Shown here: in pieces, positions 60,255-64,000 of the stretch
How positions within the stretch are numbered: the stretch's first letter is position 1
How the letters are laid out: the number at the start of each line of letters is the position of its first letter
DNA from: Flavobacteriales bacterium
Lineage (GTDB): Bacteria; Bacteroidota; Bacteroidia; Flavobacteriales_E; Vicingaceae
Assembly (NCBI GenBank): GCA_020635815.1
Contig: JACJZB010000006.1
Span: 62,001 to 126,000 of the forward strand
Direction: 5' to 3'
DNA length: 64,000 nucleotides
Program-made: the position numbers and the translations under genes
The notes under the pieces: model-generated
Databases searched by the model: none
The model's input: the letters and a program-made list of their open reading frames with translations, nothing else
What the model was told of the DNA's origin: nothing

Positions 60255-61469
60255 ATGAAGCTTATTTATCAAATATCGGTACTCGGCTATTCTTTTCTAA
60301 TTCGTATTGCTAGCCTTTTTAACTCAAAAGCAAAACTTTGGGTTGATGGACGAAAAAATATCTTTAATTTAATTCAATCAAAAATAAACTCCAATGAGGA
60401 AATTGCTTGGTTTCACTGTGCTAGTTTAGGTGAGTTTGAACAAGGAAAACCCGTAATTGAAGGCTTTAAACAAAAACACCCCAATTTTAAAATAGTAGTT
60501 ACTTTCTTTTCTCCATCGGGTTATGAATTGCGAAAAAATTATAAAGGTGCCGATTACGTTTTTTACCTTCCGATAGACACAAAAAAGAATGCTCAAAAGT
60601 TTACAACCATCCTACAACCAAAAATTGCATTTTTTGTGAAATATGAGTTCTGGTTTCATTATCTAAAAGAACTTCACCAACAACAAACACCAACTTATTT
60701 AATTTCTGGAGTATTTAGAGAGAATCAGTTATTTTTTAAATGGTATGGCACTTGGTATAAAAAAATGTTAAACTATTTTACGCACTTTTTTGTTCAAAAT
60801 ACCGAATCGGAAACACTATTAAAAAAAATAGGTTTTAATAACATTACAATAAGTGGCGACACAAGGTTTGACAGGGTTTTTGAAAACGCTATAAACACAA
60901 TTAAACTACCAATTATTGAAGCTTTTAAAAATAATAAGCAAATTATAATTGGAGGGAGTAGCTGGCAAGCAGAAGAAAAAATATTAGCCAACTATTTCTT
61001 AAATCAAACTGTTAATTTTAAATTAATAATTGCTCCACACGATATTGCTGAAAGTCACATCAAACAAATTGAAACGTTATTTAAAGGGAATTGTATTCGC
61101 TATTCTAAAGCAACCGAACAAAATGTAGGAAATGAAAATATTTTAATAATTGACAACATTGGCATTTTAGCTAACGCTTATCAATATACCGAAATTGCTT
61201 TTGTTGGCGGTGGTTTTACAGGTGCTTTACACAATATTTTAGAACCTTGTAGCTTTGGTAATCTGGTATTATTTGGGCCAAACCATCAAAAATTTCATGA
61301 AGCACAAGATTTAGTAACTAATGGTGGTGCTTTTGTTGTTACAAACGAAATTGACTTTACTGAAATAATTTCTAAAAACACTACTAAAATTGATGCCATT
61401 AAAGCTCAAAATCGTAACTTTATTTTTAACCGAAAAGGAGCTACAAAGCTCATTTTAAACACCTTGTAA
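60255..61469 (+). CDS. waaA: 3-deoxy-D-manno-octulosonic acid (Kdo) transferase
   Basis: A 404-residue GT-B glycosyltransferase with an N-terminal membrane anchor (YQISVLGYSFLIRIASLF). Diagnostic WaaA blocks: WFHCASLGEFEQGKPVI (catalytic Glu), VVTFFSPSGYELRKNYKGAD, PKIAFFVKYEFWFHYLKEL, GDTRFDRV, IGGSSWQAEE, and EIAFVGGGFTGALHNILEPC. It transfers Kdo to lipid A precursor at the inner membrane. It ends 0 bp before the next gene. Confidence 0.94.
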   Translation: MKLIYQISVLGYSFLIRIASLFNSKAKLWVDGRKNIFNLIQSKINSNEEIAWFHCASLGEFEQGKPVIEGFKQKHPNFKIVVTFFSPSGYELRKNYKGADYVFYLPIDTKKNAQKFTTILQPKIAFFVKYEFWFHYLKELHQQQTPTYLISGVFRENQLFFKWYGTWYKKMLNYFTHFFVQNTESETLLKKIGFNNITISGDTRFDRVFENAINTIKLPIIEAFKNNKQIIIGGSSWQAEEKILANYFLNQTVNFKLIIAPHDIAESHIKQIETLFKGNCIRYSKATEQNVGNENILIIDNIGILANAYQYTEIAFVGGGFTGALHNILEPCSFGNLVLFGPNHQKFHEAQDLVTNGGAFVVTNEIDFTEIISKNTTKIDAIKAQNRNFIFNRKGATKLILNTL

Positions 61470-62027
61470 ATGGATATTCTTGATTTAAAAAAAGACTTAC
61501 GTAAAGAAATGCTCATTAAAAGAGTAAAACTTGATCCCACCTATAAAAAAGCATACGATTTATGGATTTGTGAACAGCTAGAGGCGTTAATCGAAGAAAA
61601 AAATTACAAAACAATACACGCTTATTTAACAATGGGTAAAGAAATTGATATCACCCCATTATTAAAAAATTTGTTAGCAAAAAACATTACTGTTATTACG
61701 CCTAAAACTTTACCCAAACGAAAATTAGAAAACAGAACGCTAACTTCTTTTGACGATATTGAGAAAGGAGTTTTTGGAACAACGCACCCTGCCAACCCAA
61801 AAGAATATACTGGTACTTTCGATTTAATAATTGTTCCTGGATTAGCTTTTGATAATAAAAACTACCGTTTAGGTTATGGCGGAGGCTATTATGATAATTT
61901 TTTAGTAAACCATCCTAACGCCTATAAAATTGGCATTTTTTACCCCATTCAAAAAGTAGAAAATGTACCTACCGAAGCTCATGATTTTTGTTTGAATGAA
62001 ATTTTGATTAACAACAACCTTCATTAG
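61470..62027 (+). CDS. 5-formyltetrahydrofolate cyclo-ligase
   Basis: 185 residues: KKDLRKEMLIKRVKLDP at the N-terminus, AYLTMGKEIDITPLL, then VPGLAFDNKNYRLGYGGGYY (ATP/folate-binding GYGGGYYD). It converts 5-formyl-THF to 5,10-methenyl-THF with ATP. It abuts waaA directly, so they share an mRNA. Confidence 0.93.
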   Translation: MDILDLKKDLRKEMLIKRVKLDPTYKKAYDLWICEQLEALIEEKNYKTIHAYLTMGKEIDITPLLKNLLAKNITVITPKTLPKRKLENRTLTSFDDIEKGVFGTTHPANPKEYTGTFDLIIVPGLAFDNKNYRLGYGGGYYDNFLVNHPNAYKIGIFYPIQKVENVPTEAHDFCLNEILINNNLH

Positions 62028-62070
62028 CCTTATTTTTCTGCTACCTTTGCTTTAAAATAGATTCTTAGTT

Positions 62071-62685
62071 ATGTCTTTTAAAAAGTTGTTGCCTTGTATT
62101 AAAGAAAATATAACCAAATTTGGATTTGAAAATCCAACACATCTTCAAAAACAACTTATTCCCAAAATTAAAGGCGGTGCAAATTACATTGGCATAGCAC
62201 CAGAAGGATCAGGAAAAACAACTAATTTGATTATCAATGCCATTCAAAAACTAAATGGTGAAGCTTTTGAGGATGTGCCTCGTGCATTAATTTTTGCTAA
62301 AGACAAACAAGCAGTTTTAGCACTCGAGGAAGAGTTTAATAAATGGATAAAAAATACTGATTTACGGATTGCCATTGCTTACGAAGAAGGTAAAATTGAT
62401 GATCAAAAAGATGCCATTTATGTTGGCTCCGATATTGTTATTGGCACTCCAAAGCGATTAAATAAAATTTATTTTCAAAATGGATTAAACTTAGCCAACC
62501 TTCAACTTTTAGCAATTGAAGATGCTGAGTTTTTAATTGGCACAAGCTTTCATACCGAGATTCACCGAATAGTAGAAAGTTTGGCAAGATGTCAATACTT
62601 AGTTTTTGCAAACAAGTTTGACCATAAAATTGAAAAACTACAAGAGTTATATATGGAAGATGCTCAAGTTATTGAGATTAAGTAA
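62071..62685 (+). CDS. Single-RecA-domain DEAD-box-like protein (204 aa)
   Basis: Only the first RecA domain of a DEAD-box helicase is present: Q-motif-like FGFENPTHLQKQLIPKIKGG, Walker A APEGSGKTTNL, VIGTPKRLNK (TPGR-like) and a degenerate motif II (AIEDAEFLIG in place of DEAD). No second domain follows; the frame ends normally at 62685 and the next gene is on the other strand with no intervening base. With motif II altered and domain 2 missing it is unlikely to unwind RNA alone and may be a regulatory or binding protein. Confidence 0.8.
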   Translation: MSFKKLLPCIKENITKFGFENPTHLQKQLIPKIKGGANYIGIAPEGSGKTTNLIINAIQKLNGEAFEDVPRALIFAKDKQAVLALEEEFNKWIKNTDLRIAIAYEEGKIDDQKDAIYVGSDIVIGTPKRLNKIYFQNGLNLANLQLLAIEDAEFLIGTSFHTEIHRIVESLARCQYLVFANKFDHKIEKLQELYMEDAQVIEIK

Positions 62686-63045
62686 CTATTCTTCTGCATA
62701 TACTTTTATTACATCCATAGAACTTAACATTCCTACAACATTTCCATCATCCATAATAACTAGATGATGAACTCCGTGCTTTACCATCATTTTAGCAGCA
62801 TCTTTTACTCTATTATTTCTTAATCCAATATGTACACTTTTAGACATAACATCTCGAACTAACAAAGCCTCATTATGAACAGCGACAATATCACTAGAAG
62901 AAATAATACCCGATATTGTTCCATCCACTTCTAAAACTGGAACTGCATTAATATTTTTTCGGGTAAACATGTCTTTTAAATTTGCTATTTTCACTCCTGG
63001 TTGGGTAACAACAGTTGGCGTTGACATTATTTCTTCAATTCTCAT
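62686..63045 (-). CDS. Two-CBS-domain protein (119 aa)
   Basis: A stand-alone CBS pair (Bateman module): IMSTPTVVTQPGVKIANLKD, GTISGIISSSDIVAVHNEAL, DVMSKSVHIGLRNNRVKDAA and HGVHHLVIMDDGNVVGMLSS. Such modules bind adenosine nucleotides and regulate partners. Stop-to-stop it touches the helicase-like gene. Confidence 0.9.
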   Translation of the reverse strand: MRIEEIMSTPTVVTQPGVKIANLKDMFTRKNINAVPVLEVDGTISGIISSSDIVAVHNEALLVRDVMSKSVHIGLRNNRVKDAAKMMVKHGVHHLVIMDDGNVVGMLSSMDVIKVYAEE

Positions 63046-63141
63046 AATTTATTTTTTGATAATATGCTTTAAAGTTAGTAACCTATCTTTTATTAGATAA
63101 TGATAAAAATCAATTATTAAAATTTAATTATTGGCTAATTT

Positions 63142-63603
63142 TTATTCCCAAAATTTATCTTTCCAACTCTCAGTACTTCCATCATTAATTGAATGATGGA
63201 GCTTTTCAATTTTAAGCAACTCTCTTTCTGATGCTACTTTTTGTATCTTATCAAACAAAATGCGTTCTTCAAATCGAATGTGTGCCTCCAACTCCTCTTC
63301 AATAGCAACAATTGATTTCATATCAGGCTGCTTTTTCATAAATAATCGCTTTAATTTACGATGATCAGCTAAAGCTCTTTTAACTAATTCATCATCTGCC
63401 TCTAGAATTGGAAAAATATGTAATTCTTCTATATTAAAATGATGCACCAAATCTTCCTTAAAAAAGAAATCACAATAGCTTTTTATTCGTTCTATAGAAA
63501 CATCTTTTTTTAAACCTGTTCGTATTTTCCAACTCAACAACAGCCCTTCATGATGCTCTTTACTTAATGGTTTTAATGCTTGATGTCTTTTTATTGGCTT
63601 CAT
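63142..63603 (-). CDS. Hemerythrin-domain protein
   Basis: About 153 residues from ATG 63603 (a GTG at 63627 would overlap the upstream gene). The HHE-type cation-binding pattern is visible: LSKEHHEGLLLSWKI, LVHHFNIEELHIFPILE, ALADHRKLKRLF and EAHIRFEERILFDKI. The five His and acidic residues fit a non-heme di-iron site. Such proteins sense or store oxygen or nitric oxide. Upstream is a zinc-ribbon gene on the same strand. Confidence 0.85.
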   Translation of the reverse strand: MKPIKRHQALKPLSKEHHEGLLLSWKIRTGLKKDVSIERIKSYCDFFFKEDLVHHFNIEELHIFPILEADDELVKRALADHRKLKRLFMKKQPDMKSIVAIEEELEAHIRFEERILFDKIQKVASERELLKIEKLHHSINDGSTESWKDKFWE

Positions 63604-63607
63604 TTTC

Positions 63608-63880
63608 TTACTTTTCTTGATGCCCACATTTTGGGCAAGTTGATATTTCTCCTTCTTTTAATTTAATTCCATCGATATGTTCTTTAATAAAGTCTCGCAT
63701 TAGCGAATATTTAGCTTTATGATTGTTTACATCAATTTGCTTGTCATAATAAAGTGTTCTTATCTTTTTATCGTATTCTTGGTATCCCCAACACACAGGG
63801 CAAACCCCTTCTGGTGTTTTATCTTTAGTTTCTTTTTCACTCGATTCAAAGAATTTTGCTAAATTTTCTACAAAGTTCAT
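63608..63880 (-). CDS. Small zinc-ribbon-like protein (90 aa)
   Basis: CPVCWGYQEYDKKIR near residue 27 and CPKCGHQEK at the C-terminus form two CxxC pairs of a zinc ribbon. The stop lies 4 bp before the hemerythrin gene start, and the C-terminal gene fragment at 63891 precedes it by 10 bp, so the three genes form an operon. Small proteins of this type occur beside iron-sulfur and hemerythrin genes in Bacteroidota; function unknown. Confidence 0.75.
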   Translation of the reverse strand: MNFVENLAKFFESSEKETKDKTPEGVCPVCWGYQEYDKKIRTLYYDKQIDVNNHKAKYSLMRDFIKEHIDGIKLKEGEISTCPKCGHQEK

Positions 63881-63890
63881 ATCTAATTGG

Positions 63891-64000
63891 TTAATGTCCG
63901 TTTAAAGCAATATTTCCTGCTTCTGTAATGTTAGCAAGAGTCCAAGGTGGTTCCCAAACTAAATTTATATTTACACTGTAACCTTCATAATTTTTTAAAA
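63891..64000 (-). CDS. Iron-sulfur assembly (MIP18/PaaD-like) protein, C-terminal end
   Basis: Only the last 36 codons are in the window (minus strand): LKNYEGYSVNINLVWEPPWT, then LANITEAGNIALNGH. The LVWEPPW-T/S signature is typical of DUF59/MIP18 family metal-sulfur cluster assembly proteins. The beginning lies beyond the window. Confidence 0.7.
   Translation of the reverse strand, partial: LKNYEGYSVNINLVWEPPWTLANITEAGNIALNGH

Noticed and set aside
1..64000. tRNA or rRNA genes
   Set aside because: I read the intergenic spacers for T-arm (GGTTCGA-type) sequences and rRNA-like segments and saw none; no dedicated RNA search could be run.

Overview
The window is AT-rich bacterial DNA from a member of the Bacteroidota, most probably a flavobacterium-like lineage. 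Supporting signs are a T9SS-type C-terminal sorting domain, a short 287-residue primary sigma factor, the long (487-residue) form of GAPDH, DUF4476, DUF1573 and DUF3127 proteins, MbnP/MbnH, promoters of the TTG-N18-TAnnTTTG type, and few Shine-Dalgarno sequences. Species cannot be named. I found no tRNA, rRNA or CRISPR array.

Layout. 1-1837: end of an RluA-type pseudouridine synthase and a DegP/HtrA protease. 1849-3166: an IS3-family insertion sequence. 3184-20310: a 17.1-kb accessory island bounded by 103-bp inverted repeats (88% identical by hand count, with a 28-bp perfect core), lying between htrA and rpoD. It has an outward-facing ISXO2/IS1595-type transposase near each end. Its cargo is an ECF sigma factor with a TPR-bearing membrane anti-sigma candidate, a DUF4143 ATPase, a string of small unknown proteins, a T9SS-secreted propeller protein, three lipoproteins (one broken by an in-frame stop), a membrane-anchored TPR-CHAT protease, an XRE repressor and a DUF2130 protein. 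20468-23401: rpoD, gap and a HEAT-repeat protein. 23474-29082: a seven-gene operon of exported proteins of unknown function on the minus strand. 29235-32351: DUF4476 protein, S41 protease, DUF1573 protein. 32624-35826: thrS-infC-rpmI-rplT, where infC appears to start with ATA. 35914-45496: c-di-AMP cyclase, anion transporter, DUF3127 protein, DEAD helicase, UvrD/AddA-like nuclease-helicase, NhaA, MiaA. 45546-49223: a copper-related MbnP/MbnH cluster. 49406-59350: a surface-polysaccharide nucleotide-sugar cluster on the minus strand. 59489-64000: an outer-membrane-like protein, Kdo transferase, 5-formyl-THF cyclo-ligase, a one-domain helicase-like protein, a CBS protein, a hemerythrin-like protein, a zinc-ribbon protein and the end of an iron-sulfur assembly factor.

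How the genes work together. The polysaccharide genes encode UDP-sugar oxidation, dehydration, transamination and acetylation (Wbp/Tvi-type chemistry), with UDP-glucose dehydrogenase and UDP-xylose synthase forming a second branch. Imperfect heptanucleotide repeats lie between these genes and even inside three of them. In the island, the sigma factor, the TPR anti-sigma candidate and the exported TPR-CHAT protease could form an envelope signalling module; this is inference. The seven-gene exported operon and the inverted-repeat island are the two parts of the window that I cannot match to a described system.
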